Assembly (NCBI RefSeq): GCF_025847275.1
Contig: NZ_JAOZEV010000005.1
Location: forward strand, 62,001 to 126,000
DNA: 64,000 nucleotides
Reading direction: 5' to 3'
DNA from: Flavobacterium frigoritolerans
GTDB lineage: Bacteria > Bacteroidota > Bacteroidia > Flavobacteriales > Flavobacteriaceae
Shown here: in pieces, positions 54,634 to 63,762 of the stretch
Layout of the letters: every line of letters begins with the position of its first letter
Position numbering within the stretch: the first letter of the stretch is position 1
Notes under the pieces: model-generated
Database searches by the model: none
The model's input: only the letters and a program-made list of their open reading frames with translations
Told to the model about the DNA's origin: nothing
Translations under genes and position numbers: made by a program

Positions 54634-56139
54634 TTATAAAGCTACTATTGCTTTTTGAATTCTTGAAATTGTTTCTTCTTTTCCTATGATTTCAACAATG
54701 TCAAATAGGTGAGGGCCTTTTAAAGCTCCAACCAAACTCAAACGGAAAGGTTGCATAACTTTACCCATTCCAATTTCATTTTTAGTCATCCAATCTTTTA
54801 CTATAGTTTCAATATTTACAGAAGTAAAATCTTCAATATTTTCTAACACAGATGTAAGTTCTTGCATTAAAGCAGGAGTTTCTTCTTTCCAGTTTTTACT
54901 AGCTTTTTCATCATATGATGTTGGAGCTTGAAAAAAGAAATCACTTAGTTCCCAAAATTCAGATACAAAATGTGCACGTTCTTTTATCAATGAAACAATT
55001 CTAACAAGATCTACTTTTGAAACATCAACACTTTTTTCTTCAAGAATAGGAGTGAAGTCCTTTGCTAAATCTTCGTTATTTTGCTTAACCAAATGTTGGT
55101 GATTGAACCATTTGTTTTTCTCTGGATCAAATTTTGCTCCTGATTTGTGAACTCTGTTCAGATCAAATGCTTCTACTAATTCATTTAGTGAAAATATTTC
55201 TTTGTCCGTTCCATCATTCCAACCTAATAATGCAAGGAAGTTAATAACAGCTTCTGGGAAAAATCCTTTCTCTCTGTAACCAGAAGAAATACCTTCTTCA
55301 GTTTTCCATTCTAATGGGAATACAGGGAAACCAAGTTTATCACCATCTCTTTTAGATAATTTTCCATTACCAATTGGTTTTAGAATTAATGGCAAATGTG
55401 CAAATTCTGGTGCATCCCAACCAAAAGCTCTGTATAGTAAAACATGTAAAGGCATAGATGGCAACCATTCTTCACCACGAATTACATGAGATGTTTCCAT
55501 CAAATGATCATCTACAATATTTGCTAAATGGTAAGTAGGCATTCCATCACTTTTAAACAAAACTTTATCATCTAAAAGATTAGTTTCAAACTTAACTTCA
55601 CCACGAATAATATCTTGTAAATGTAATGTTTCGTTAACAGGAGTTTTAAAACGGATTACATAATGTTCTCCATTTGCAATTCTCTTAGCAGTTTCATCAG
55701 AAGAAATTACTAGCGATGTATCTAGTTTTTCACGATTATGATGGTTGTATATAAATGTTTTTCCTTCCGCTTCGTGTTGTTTTCTATGTGCATCTAATGA
55801 CTCTGGAGTATCAAATGCATAATATGCCCAGCCAGAATTGATCAATTGATCAGCATATTGTTGGTATAAATCTTTACGATCACTTTGTCTGTATGGACCA
55901 AATTTTTCATTTTTCCCAACAGTTTCATCTGGAGCAATTCCTAACCATTCTAGAGCTTCCATAATGTAAGCTTCGGCACCAGGAACAAAACGGGTTTGAT
56001 CTGTATCTTCAATTCTAAGATAAAAAACACCGTTATGTTTTTTTGCAAATAAATAATTAAATAGGGCAGTACGAACACCACCAATATGTAATGGTCCAGT
56101 CGGACTTGGTGCAAAACGCACACGAACTTGCTTTGACAT
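54634..56139 (-). CDS. gltX: Glutamyl-tRNA synthetase
   Basis: 501 aa. Charges tRNA-Glu. HIGH-type motif HIGGVRTALF at 18-27, KLSKRDGDKLGFPVFP as the KMSKS site, and an anticodon-binding helical domain at the C-terminus. With glnS also present, the indirect amidotransferase route for Gln-tRNA is not needed. Full length. Confidence 0.96.
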   Translation of the reverse strand: MSKQVRVRFAPSPTGPLHIGGVRTALFNYLFAKKHNGVFYLRIEDTDQTRFVPGAEAYIMEALEWLGIAPDETVGKNEKFGPYRQSDRKDLYQQYADQLINSGWAYYAFDTPESLDAHRKQHEAEGKTFIYNHHNREKLDTSLVISSDETAKRIANGEHYVIRFKTPVNETLHLQDIIRGEVKFETNLLDDKVLFKSDGMPTYHLANIVDDHLMETSHVIRGEEWLPSMPLHVLLYRAFGWDAPEFAHLPLILKPIGNGKLSKRDGDKLGFPVFPLEWKTEEGISSGYREKGFFPEAVINFLALLGWNDGTDKEIFSLNELVEAFDLNRVHKSGAKFDPEKNKWFNHQHLVKQNNEDLAKDFTPILEEKSVDVSKVDLVRIVSLIKERAHFVSEFWELSDFFFQAPTSYDEKASKNWKEETPALMQELTSVLENIEDFTSVNIETIVKDWMTKNEIGMGKVMQPFRLSLVGALKGPHLFDIVEIIGKEETISRIQKAIVAL

Positions 56140-56155
56140 TTGTTTAATTTTTATG

Positions 56156-56163
56156 CAAAGATA
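56156..56163 (-). promoter_or_regulatory. -7 element of gltX
   Basis: Minus strand reads TATCTTTG, 16 bp before the ATG at 56139. Confidence 0.55.
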
Positions 56164-56302
56164 CGATTCTAATTAGAGAATTTGTAAATGAGTTTTAATG
56201 AGATAATGTGTTGTTTGTCGCTCAATTGACTAACTATCTAATTGATCATTATCTAATTAAAATTATTACTTTTATAGGTTATAAGCAAAACAGATTACTA
56301 TT

Positions 56303-59300
56303 TTGAAAACAGTTCCATTTATATATCAAAAGCTCGAGGATTTTATAAAGAAATATTACACCAATGAGTTGATTAGAGGTTTACTTCTATTTACAGGATT
56401 TGGCTTATTATATTTTTTATTTACCATATTCATTGAATATTTTCTTTGGTTAAAACCATTGGGAAGAACGCTTTTGTTTTGTGCTTTTGTTTGTGTAGAA
56501 GTGTTTCTGTTGTTTCGTTTTATTATGTTCCCACTTTTTAAATTATTTAAGTTTCAAAAGGGGATTGATTATAAAGATGCTTCAGCTATTATTGGTAATC
56601 ATTTTACTGAAGTAAATGATAAACTGACGAACTTTTTGCAACTTTCATCTACAACTAATGAGATTGAAAAGTCAGAATTAATGTTGGCTTCGATTGAACA
56701 AAAAGCAAATTCATTACAATTAATTCCGTTTAGTAATGCGATTAATTTTAGTGCAAACAAGAAATATCTGCCTTTAGCATTAATTCCAATTTTGTTCTTT
56801 TTAGTTTTTTATATTTCTGGAAATAGTAACATCCTTTCTCAAAGTTTAAATAGGGTTGTTCATTTTAATGCTGCTTTTTTACCACCAGCTCCTTTCAAAT
56901 TTGTCGTCCTAAATTCAAATTTACAAACAGAACAGAATAAAGATTTCATACTTCAAGTGCAATCTGAAGGGAAAGTTATTCCTGAAAATGTTATGATCCA
57001 TATTGAAAATGAAAGTTATTTTATGGAATCTACTAAACCAGGTGTATTTGAATTCAAAATTGAAAAGCCTAATGCTAATGTAGAATTTTATGTAGAGGCA
57101 AATCAAGTAACTTCTCCTTCATATGAATTGAAAGTTATTACAGTTCCATCTATTGCAAATTTCGAAATGCAATTAAATTATCCTTCTTATTTAAATAAAA
57201 AAAGTGAAACTATTAGTGGTACTGGTAATGCAATTCTACCAGAAGGAACTCGTGTTACTTGGAAAATGAATACTAAATCTACTCAAAATGTAGATTGGAA
57301 AGATGGCAGTACATTAATTCCTTTTGTAAAAGGGGATAATAGCTTTATTTTATCAAAAAACATTGCTCAAAATACAGAATATCAAATCCTTACATCTAAT
57401 AATAAGGTTAAAAACTACGAAAAACTTAATTATCAGCTCTCAGTAATCAAAGATCAGTTCCCTACTATCAATGTAAGTGTTGCTCCTGATAGTTTAAAGC
57501 TAGGAAAGGATTATATGTTAGGACAATTATCTGATGATTATGGTTTGTCAAAATTGCAAATTGTATACTACGAACGTAATAAGCCTAACACTGCCAAACG
57601 TGGAACAATTGCCGTTAAGAACAATGTCTTTGATCAATTTGTTTTTTCATTTCCTAGTAATCTTCCTGTTGAGCAAGGAGTGTCTTATGAATATTATTTT
57701 GAAGTTTTTGATAATGATGCCCCACATAATTTTAAGAGTGCAAAGTCCTCAGTTTTCTCAGATCGAGTTGCTACTAATGATGAGCTTCATGAGCAAGATT
57801 TAGAACAGCAAAATAGTAATATCAATGCGCTTTCTAAATCTTTAAAAAGTCAGGATAAGCAACTTTCAGAATTAGAAAAGCTTCAAAAGGTAGGTAAGGA
57901 AAAGAATAATTTAGAGTTTAAAGACCAACAAAAAGTAAATGATTTTATCAAGCGTCAAAAACAACAAGACCAAATGATGAAAGAATTTGCTGAGAAGATG
58001 AATCAGAACTTAGATAAATTTAAGACTGAAAAGAAAGATCAAACTATTGAAGACTTGCAAAAACGTTTAGATAATGCAGATAAGGATTTAGAGAAAAATC
58101 AAAAATTGATGGATGAACTTAAAGACTTAAACGATAAAATTAAGAGTGAAGAATTGTTTGATAAGATAGATAAATTCAAACAGATTTCTAAAAATCAATC
58201 TAAGAATTTAGAGCAATTAGTTGAGCTTACGAAGAGATATTATGTAACTAAAAAAGCAGAACAATTAAAAGATAAACTTGATAAGTTAGCAGACAAACAA
58301 GAGCAGCTTTCTAATAAAGAAAAAGAAAATACAGCTGATAAGCAAGATGAAATAAATAAAGCTTTTGATAAACTTCAGGAAGATTTAAAAGATTTAAAAG
58401 AAGAGAATAAGACATTAAAAGCTCCAATGGAAATACCTGCTGATGCAAATAAAGAGAATGATATTGATAATGAACTGAAGAAAGCATCTGATGAATTAAA
58501 GAAAAACAACAGTGCAGGAGCTAAGCCAAAACAAAAGAGTGCAGCGAAGAAAATGAAAGAGATGGCTCAGAAAATGAAAGAAGGAATGCAGTCTTCTGAG
58601 CAGGAACAATTAGAAGAAGATGTGAAAATGCTACGTCAGATTTTAGATAATCTTTTAGCTTTTTCATTAGCAGAAGAAGCGGTTATGCTACAATTCAAAT
58701 CTATTAAAACGGGATCATCTGTATTTAATAAGAACATCAAGATTCAGCAAAATTTAAAATTACAGTTCAAACATATCGATGATAGTTTGTTTGCTTTGTC
58801 TTTACGTAACCCGAAAATTGCAGAAGATGTAACAAAAGAAATAGGTAATGTTCAATACAATATGGACAAAGCTTTAGAAACTTTAACTGATGTTCAAATT
58901 CGTAAAGGTGTTTCTCACCAGCAATATGCTGTTTCTTCAGCTAATAAATTGGCCGATTTTTTAAGTGATCTATTAAGTAATATGCAAATGTCTATGGCTA
59001 GTCCTAGTTCGGAACAACCTAAACCAGGTCAAGGTGAGGGTATGCAATTACCAGATATTATGAAAAAACAAGAGGGCTTAGGAAAGAAAATGAAAGAAGG
59101 AATGGAGAAAGGGCAGGAGCCAGGTAAAGGTAAAGATGGCAAAGACGGTAAAGATCCTAAGTCTGGTGGCAAAGGAACATCTGGTGATAATGGTGATGAT
59201 GGCGAAGGAAATGCTCAAGAAATAATGGAAATTTATAAAGAGCAGGTTCGTCTTAGAGAAGCTTTACAAAAGGAATTAGAAAAACAAGGACTAGGACCGA

Positions 59301-59614
59301 ATGGACAAAAGGCACTAGAACAAATGAAACAATTGGAAAAACAACTTTTGAATAAAGGTTTTAAAAATGAAAATTTGCAACGTATATTGAATATCCAACA
59401 AGAATTATTAAAGTTAGATACAGCTGTTCAAGAACAGGGTCAAGAGAACAAGCGACAATCAGAAACAAATAGGAAAGAATTTAATAATCAATCTAATGCG
59501 TTGCCAGCGTCATTATCAGATTATTTAAATAGCATAGAGATTTTAAATAGACAATCATTACCTTTGCGCTCGAATTTTAATCAAAAGGTTCAAGAATATT
59601 TTAATACAAAATGA
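56303..59614 (+). CDS. DUF4175 very large membrane/coiled-coil protein, TTG start
   Basis: 1103 aa; the TTG at 56303 is the only plausible start, as the next Met is far inside. Three membrane helices lie in about 25-90 and 155-175, then a periplasmic Ig-like region (about 200-480, KVITVPSIANFEMQLNYPSYLNKK) and a very long Lys/Glu/Gln coiled coil (about 490-850). The tail from 900 has a low-complexity Gly/Lys/Asp stretch (GKDGKDGKDPKSGGKG) and further helices. Matches DUF4175. It overlaps ybeY by 4 nt. Role unknown; the layout suggests a mechanical envelope component. Confidence 0.85.
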   Translation: MKTVPFIYQKLEDFIKKYYTNELIRGLLLFTGFGLLYFLFTIFIEYFLWLKPLGRTLLFCAFVCVEVFLLFRFIMFPLFKLFKFQKGIDYKDASAIIGNHFTEVNDKLTNFLQLSSTTNEIEKSELMLASIEQKANSLQLIPFSNAINFSANKKYLPLALIPILFFLVFYISGNSNILSQSLNRVVHFNAAFLPPAPFKFVVLNSNLQTEQNKDFILQVQSEGKVIPENVMIHIENESYFMESTKPGVFEFKIEKPNANVEFYVEANQVTSPSYELKVITVPSIANFEMQLNYPSYLNKKSETISGTGNAILPEGTRVTWKMNTKSTQNVDWKDGSTLIPFVKGDNSFILSKNIAQNTEYQILTSNNKVKNYEKLNYQLSVIKDQFPTINVSVAPDSLKLGKDYMLGQLSDDYGLSKLQIVYYERNKPNTAKRGTIAVKNNVFDQFVFSFPSNLPVEQGVSYEYYFEVFDNDAPHNFKSAKSSVFSDRVATNDELHEQDLEQQNSNINALSKSLKSQDKQLSELEKLQKVGKEKNNLEFKDQQKVNDFIKRQKQQDQMMKEFAEKMNQNLDKFKTEKKDQTIEDLQKRLDNADKDLEKNQKLMDELKDLNDKIKSEELFDKIDKFKQISKNQSKNLEQLVELTKRYYVTKKAEQLKDKLDKLADKQEQLSNKEKENTADKQDEINKAFDKLQEDLKDLKEENKTLKAPMEIPADANKENDIDNELKKASDELKKNNSAGAKPKQKSAAKKMKEMAQKMKEGMQSSEQEQLEEDVKMLRQILDNLLAFSLAEEAVMLQFKSIKTGSSVFNKNIKIQQNLKLQFKHIDDSLFALSLRNPKIAEDVTKEIGNVQYNMDKALETLTDVQIRKGVSHQQYAVSSANKLADFLSDLLSNMQMSMASPSSEQPKPGQGEGMQLPDIMKKQEGLGKKMKEGMEKGQEPGKGKDGKDGKDPKSGGKGTSGDNGDDGEGNAQEIMEIYKEQVRLREALQKELEKQGLGPNGQKALEQMKQLEKQLLNKGFKNENLQRILNIQQELLKLDTAVQEQGQENKRQSETNRKEFNNQSNALPASLSDYLNSIEILNRQSLPLRSNFNQKVQEYFNTK

Positions 59615-60030
59615 TCAATTTTAATTACGAAACAGACTTCGTTTTAGAGAATGAAGAAGTGTTTGAAGAATGGCTATCGGCTGTGATTCTTTCAGAGAAT
59701 AAAAAAGAAGGGGAGATAAGTTATATATTTTGTGATGATGAATACCTTCATAAGATAAACGTAGAGTACCTTAATCACGATACACTTACAGATATTATCA
59801 GTTTTGATTATACTGTTGGTAACGAAATTAACGGAGATATATTCGTTTCTATCGAAAGAGTTCGTGACAATGCCACAGATTTCAATGTTCCTTTTGAGAA
59901 TGAATTGAAGCGAGTATTGGCTCATGGTATATTACATTACTGTGGATATAAGGATAAGTCAGATAATGAAGCGGCTTTAATGCGCTCAAAAGAAGAGGAA
60001 AAAATAGCAATGTTCCACGTGGAACTATAA
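59611..60030 (+). CDS. ybeY: Endoribonuclease YbeY
   Basis: 139 aa. Metal-dependent rRNA-processing nuclease. The zinc-binding motif reads HGILHYCGYKDKSD: two His are present, but the third ligand position of HGxLHLxGYDH is changed (GYKDKSD), so the last ligand may differ. Translationally coupled to the preceding gene (ATGA overlap). Its last codons contain the first parS-like palindrome, which encodes part of MFHVEL. Confidence 0.9.
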   Translation: MINFNYETDFVLENEEVFEEWLSAVILSENKKEGEISYIFCDDEYLHKINVEYLNHDTLTDIISFDYTVGNEINGDIFVSIERVRDNATDFNVPFENELKRVLAHGILHYCGYKDKSDNEAALMRSKEEEKIAMFHVEL

Positions 60031-60153
60031 CTAAACCACTTTTCTTTTTATACTTGTTCCACGTGGAACATGAGATTTAAGTTTTTACTTTGTGTGTTCC
60101 ACGTGGAACATGAAATAATTTTAATTTGTTTTTAACTTGTTCCACGTGGAACG
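60011..60153 (+). promoter_or_regulatory. Cluster of four parS-like palindromes
   Basis: TGTTCCACGTGGAAC-type 16-mers at 60011-60026, 60055-60070, 60095-60110 and 60138-60153. Two are perfect palindromes ending in ACA; the outer two differ in the final base. Spacing is 44, 40 and 43 bp (about four helix turns). They closely match parS (TGTTTCACGTGAAACA), the ParB loading site. The first overlaps ybeY coding sequence; the last ends 23 bp before mnmG. Confidence 0.8.
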
Positions 60154-60176
60154 TTAGAAGAAATCTATATCAAAAA

Positions 60177-62048
60177 ATGTTTTTAGAAGAATACGATGTT
60201 ATTGTAGTTGGCGCAGGTCACGCTGGCTCAGAGGCCGCGGCAGCGGCCGCGAATCTTGGATCAAAAACTTTGCTTGTAACAATGAGTTTGCAAAACATTG
60301 CGCAGATGTCTTGCAATCCTGCAATGGGAGGAATTGCCAAAGGACAAATTGTACGTGAGATTGATGCGCTTGGCGGATATTCAGGAATTGTTTCCGACCG
60401 CACGGCAATTCAATTTAAGATGTTGAACAAATCAAAAGGACCTGCAATGTGGTCGCCAAGGGTTCAAAGTGATCGAATGCGTTTTGCTGAAGAATGGCGA
60501 ATGATGTTGGAAGGAACTCCTAATCTTGATTTTTACCAAGAAATGGTGAAGGGTTTGATAATCGAAAACGGAAAGATAAAAGGAGTTAGAACTTCGCTTG
60601 GGATCGAAATTCGTTCTAAATCGGTTGTCTTGACAAATGGAACTTTCTTGAACGGTTTGATTCATATTGGAGATAAACAATTCGGTGGAGGTAGAGCAGG
60701 CGAAAGTGCTGCATACGGAATCACTGAAGATTTGGTTCAGGCAGGTTTTGAATCTGGAAGAATGAAAACAGGAACGCCTCCACGAGTGGATGGTCGTTCT
60801 TTAGATTATTCTAAAATGAACGAAGAAAAGGGAGATGCTAAACCGGATAAGTTTTCATATTCGGATGTTACTTCACCGTTGGTTCATCAAAGGTCTTGTC
60901 ACATGACATACACATCCTTGGATGTGCATGATATTTTGAGATCTGGTTTTGACCGTTCGCCAATGTTTAATGGAAGAATTAAAAGTATTGGCCCGAGATA
61001 TTGTCCATCTATTGAAGATAAGATTAATCGTTTTGCAGATAAAGAACGTCACCAGTTATTTGTTGAGCCAGAAGGATGGAATACTTGTGAGGTTTATGTA
61101 AACGGATTTTCTACATCTTTGCCTGAGGATATTCAGTTTAAAGCTTTGCGTACTGTTGTAGGTTTTGAGAACGTGAAATTTTTCCGTCCTGGATATGCAA
61201 TCGAATATGATTATTTTCCGCCAACACAATTAAAACATACGCTCGAAACTAAATTAGTAGAAGGTTTATATTTTGCTGGACAGATAAACGGAACAACAGG
61301 ATATGAAGAAGCAGCTTCGCAAGGTTTAATGGCTGGAATTAATGCGCATTTAAAAGTGCATGAAAAAGCGCCATTAATCTTAAAACGTGACGAAGCGTAT
61401 ATTGGTGTTTTAATAGATGACTTAATTACGAAAGGAACAGAAGAGCCTTATCGTATGTTTACGTCTCGTGCAGAATATAGAACGTTGTTGCGTCAAGATA
61501 ATGCCGACTTTAGATTAACACCAATGGCTTATGAAATTGGTTTGGCTTCAGAGAAGCGTTTACGTAGAATGGAGCATAAATTGAATGAATCAGAAAAAAT
61601 GGTTGCGTTCTTTAAAGAAACGAGTGTTTCTGTTGCAGAAGCAAATCCTATTTTAGAATCTAAGGGGACGGCATTGATTTCTCAAGGTGATAAAATGTTT
61701 AAAGTATTCTCTCGTCCTCAAATAGATTTGGAGGATATTAAGAAATTTGAGAAAGTAAAAGAGTATATAGAATCAAATGATTTAGATCAAGAGATTTTAG
61801 AACAAGCCGAAATACAGGTTAAATATTCTGGTTATATCGAAAAGGAAAGAAATAACGCTGATAAGCTAACAAGATTAGAAGAAGTGAAAATTCCTGAAAA
61901 TTTCGATTATAATAAAATTAAATCGATGTCAATAGAGGCTAAGCAAAAACTAGCTAAAATTCGTCCGGTGACGATTTCTCAAGCTTCAAGGATTAGCGGA
62001 GTTTCTCCAAGTGACATTTCGGTTTTACTTATTTATATGGGAAGATAA
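60177..62048 (+). CDS. mnmG: tRNA uridine 5-carboxymethylaminomethyl modification enzyme MnmG (GidA)
   Basis: 623 aa from the ATG at 60177 (MFLEEYDVIVVGAGHAGSEAA); a start at 60126 would translate through the fourth parS-like palindrome and is rejected. FAD-binding VVGAGHAGSEAAAAAANLG at about 10-28; SCNPAMGGIAKG, TGTPPRVDGRS and RFTSRAEYR-type blocks (MFTSRAEYRTLLRQDNAD) are family signatures. It modifies wobble uridine 34 of tRNAs together with MnmE. Full length. Often located near replication origins, where it was named gidA. Confidence 0.97.
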   Translation: MFLEEYDVIVVGAGHAGSEAAAAAANLGSKTLLVTMSLQNIAQMSCNPAMGGIAKGQIVREIDALGGYSGIVSDRTAIQFKMLNKSKGPAMWSPRVQSDRMRFAEEWRMMLEGTPNLDFYQEMVKGLIIENGKIKGVRTSLGIEIRSKSVVLTNGTFLNGLIHIGDKQFGGGRAGESAAYGITEDLVQAGFESGRMKTGTPPRVDGRSLDYSKMNEEKGDAKPDKFSYSDVTSPLVHQRSCHMTYTSLDVHDILRSGFDRSPMFNGRIKSIGPRYCPSIEDKINRFADKERHQLFVEPEGWNTCEVYVNGFSTSLPEDIQFKALRTVVGFENVKFFRPGYAIEYDYFPPTQLKHTLETKLVEGLYFAGQINGTTGYEEAASQGLMAGINAHLKVHEKAPLILKRDEAYIGVLIDDLITKGTEEPYRMFTSRAEYRTLLRQDNADFRLTPMAYEIGLASEKRLRRMEHKLNESEKMVAFFKETSVSVAEANPILESKGTALISQGDKMFKVFSRPQIDLEDIKKFEKVKEYIESNDLDQEILEQAEIQVKYSGYIEKERNNADKLTRLEEVKIPENFDYNKIKSMSIEAKQKLAKIRPVTISQASRISGVSPSDISVLLIYMGR

Positions 62049-62055
62049 GAATTGT

Positions 62056-62105
62056 AGAGTTCAGATTGTAGTGTTTATATTTATGGAATCTACAATCTGA
62101 ATTCT
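62056..62105 (+). terminator. Hairpin after mnmG, possible terminator
   Basis: 16-bp arms 62056-62071 and 62090-62105 with one wobble (core TTCAGATTGTAG / CTACAATCTGAA); only a short T-run follows, so termination is uncertain. Confidence 0.5.
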
Positions 62106-62128
62106 TTAATCTATAATTTAAAACATAG

Positions 62129-62144
62129 TGTTCCACGTGAAACT
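62129..62144 (+). promoter_or_regulatory. parS-like site 5
   Basis: TGTTCCACGTGAAACT, 15 of 16 positions in agreement with TGTTnCACGTGAAACA. It begins a longer repeated segment (see 62304 and 63693). Confidence 0.7.
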
Positions 62145-62303
62145 ATTTTGTTAAGCCTTGACTTTGTTAAGGTTTTTTTGTTTTAGGTATTATTTAGAAA
62201 TTAATTTAGTCCTGAGTAAACTTTTAAGTTGATAGTTTAAATTGTGATTCAGCTTTTAGATATAGATTAGATTTTTAATCTTAATTTAAAAATCTTAAAT
62301 TAA

Positions 62304-62319
62304 TGTTCCACGTGAAACT
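62304..62319 (+). promoter_or_regulatory. parS-like site 6
   Basis: Same 16-mer as site 5, exactly 175 bp further on. The following bases TTTGTTAAGCCTTGA are also shared with site 5. Confidence 0.7.
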
Positions 62320-62654
62320 ACTTTGTTAAGCCTTGATTTTATTGATGTTTTTAGATTTAGAATAATTTATTCTTTTAAAATTACGTTTAGTCTTTGCAGA
62401 GAAATTATAATTGTAATGGAAGAGGGGGTATATTACGTAGTTTGAAATCGTAATTTTTAATTTGTGTAGATGTGAATCTGCTTCGATAATAGTTGTTTTT
62501 CAAGTTGAATTGAATTTCTAGGCTATTAATGTTTTTGTAATTATAGCAGGTTAGTAACTGTTTTGCGAATTATAAGTTTCTGTGTGAAGTGAATTGTAAT
62601 TAAGTTAAGCTCTTTAATTTCTTTAAAGAAGCAATGATTAAATATAATATTGTC

Positions 62655-62775
62655 TTTTTAATGGAGAAGAAATCTCCGCGAGAAGCTCGACAAATATTAG
62701 ATTCCTTTATGATGTTACTAAGAGTGATTTACTTCGTCTGTTTGCGATCGCTAGAGCTACCTCGGCCGAGATGAC
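62655..62775. repeat. Decayed copy of the dispersed palindromic element
   Basis: GAGAAGAAATCTCCGCGAG, then AAGCTCGACAAATATTAG, and a distant GCCGAGATGAC resemble the element at 47374-47454, but the arms no longer pair well. Confidence 0.45.
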
Positions 62776-63188
62776 AAACCTTTGCGTTTTTACATCTTTG
62801 GTTGAGATTTATTAGGCAAAGAATTAAAGATGTTTTTTAACTTGATGACATTGAGCTTCGAGCTAAGATTGATTTTAAGAGTGAATAAGTATTATCTAAC
62901 ATGAATTGATACATTGTTGCAATTATCGATTTTTTGAATGAAATGATATAAAATAAATACGCTTTGCAGTGCATCTTAACTGAATTGTAATTTGAAATTG
63001 ATGCAGACGCGAAATTAACTTGTGTGTTCTTGAATTTAATTTGGATTCAATTTTATATAAAAAGTGTGTTTTTATTCTGAATTTATCTTTTTTGATGATT
63101 TTTGTTTTATTCTTAATCAAAACAGTGGAACGGGATGTTTTTTAGGATTGATGTATAAAAAGAAAACCTACTGTGATGTAATTCTTCA

Positions 63189-63500
63189 GAATTGTTTTTG
63201 AAGTTGAAGTAGGAGAGAATATGTTTTGTGAATTCTTGAATTTGCTGAGAAATCAAAATTTTGGATAATTATTATATTTGTATTCTTAATTAATACTTCT
63301 GAGTGATTTTACTTTTAATTTTTTAATTTTTCATGATGATTATAAAACAAACTGAATTGCTGAATTGTTTCAGAAATAGAAGCAGAGGAGAATTTGTTTT
63401 GAGTATTATTAGATTTATTAAATAAAAATGAAATTTCAGTTTAATAATGGTTTCTTTAATCTGAATTATTAAGTTTGTGCAATATTAGTTTTGTAGATTT
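63189..63500. repeat. Two diverged tandem units of about 173 bp
   Basis: GAATTGTTT followed by an AGAAGTTGAAG/GAGAATATGTTTTG-like block occurs at 63189 and 63362. Within the 1.7-kb stretch 62049-63762, no gene is supported; a 65-codon minus-strand ORF at 62923-63120 is low-complexity and judged spurious. A 7-bp AAACATC repeat lies near 63652. Confidence 0.5.
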
Positions 63501-63692
63501 CCTTTATGAAATGATATTGAAAGGAAGATATTCCAAGTTTCGATTCTGATGGAATGTTGTATAAAATTTGAGTAACCTGAATAAGCTTTGTAAATTCTTA
63601 GTTTTGGGTTATAAATTGAATTTTTAATATGTATTGTTTTTGCAATCTAAAATCAAACATCAAACATCAAACATCAGAAATCTTAAATTGTA

Positions 63693-63708
63693 TGTTCCAC
63701 GTGAAACT
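63693..63708 (+). promoter_or_regulatory. parS-like site 7
   Basis: TGTTCCACGTGAAACT, followed by a TACTTTGTGAAG block similar to sites 5 and 6. It lies 55 bp before the acetyltransferase start. Confidence 0.7.
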
Positions 63709-63762
63709 ACTTTGTGAAGTCTTGACTTTGTTGATTAAATTGATTTTTTAAGTTTTTAAAAT

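Noticed and set aside
60126..60176. N-terminal extension of mnmG
   Set aside because: It would translate a parS-like palindrome, and the family begins at MFLEEYDVIVVGAGHAGSE.
62923..63120. 65-codon minus-strand ORF
   Set aside because: Low-complexity Lys/Ile/His-rich chain in a diverged repeat region; no start context or family.
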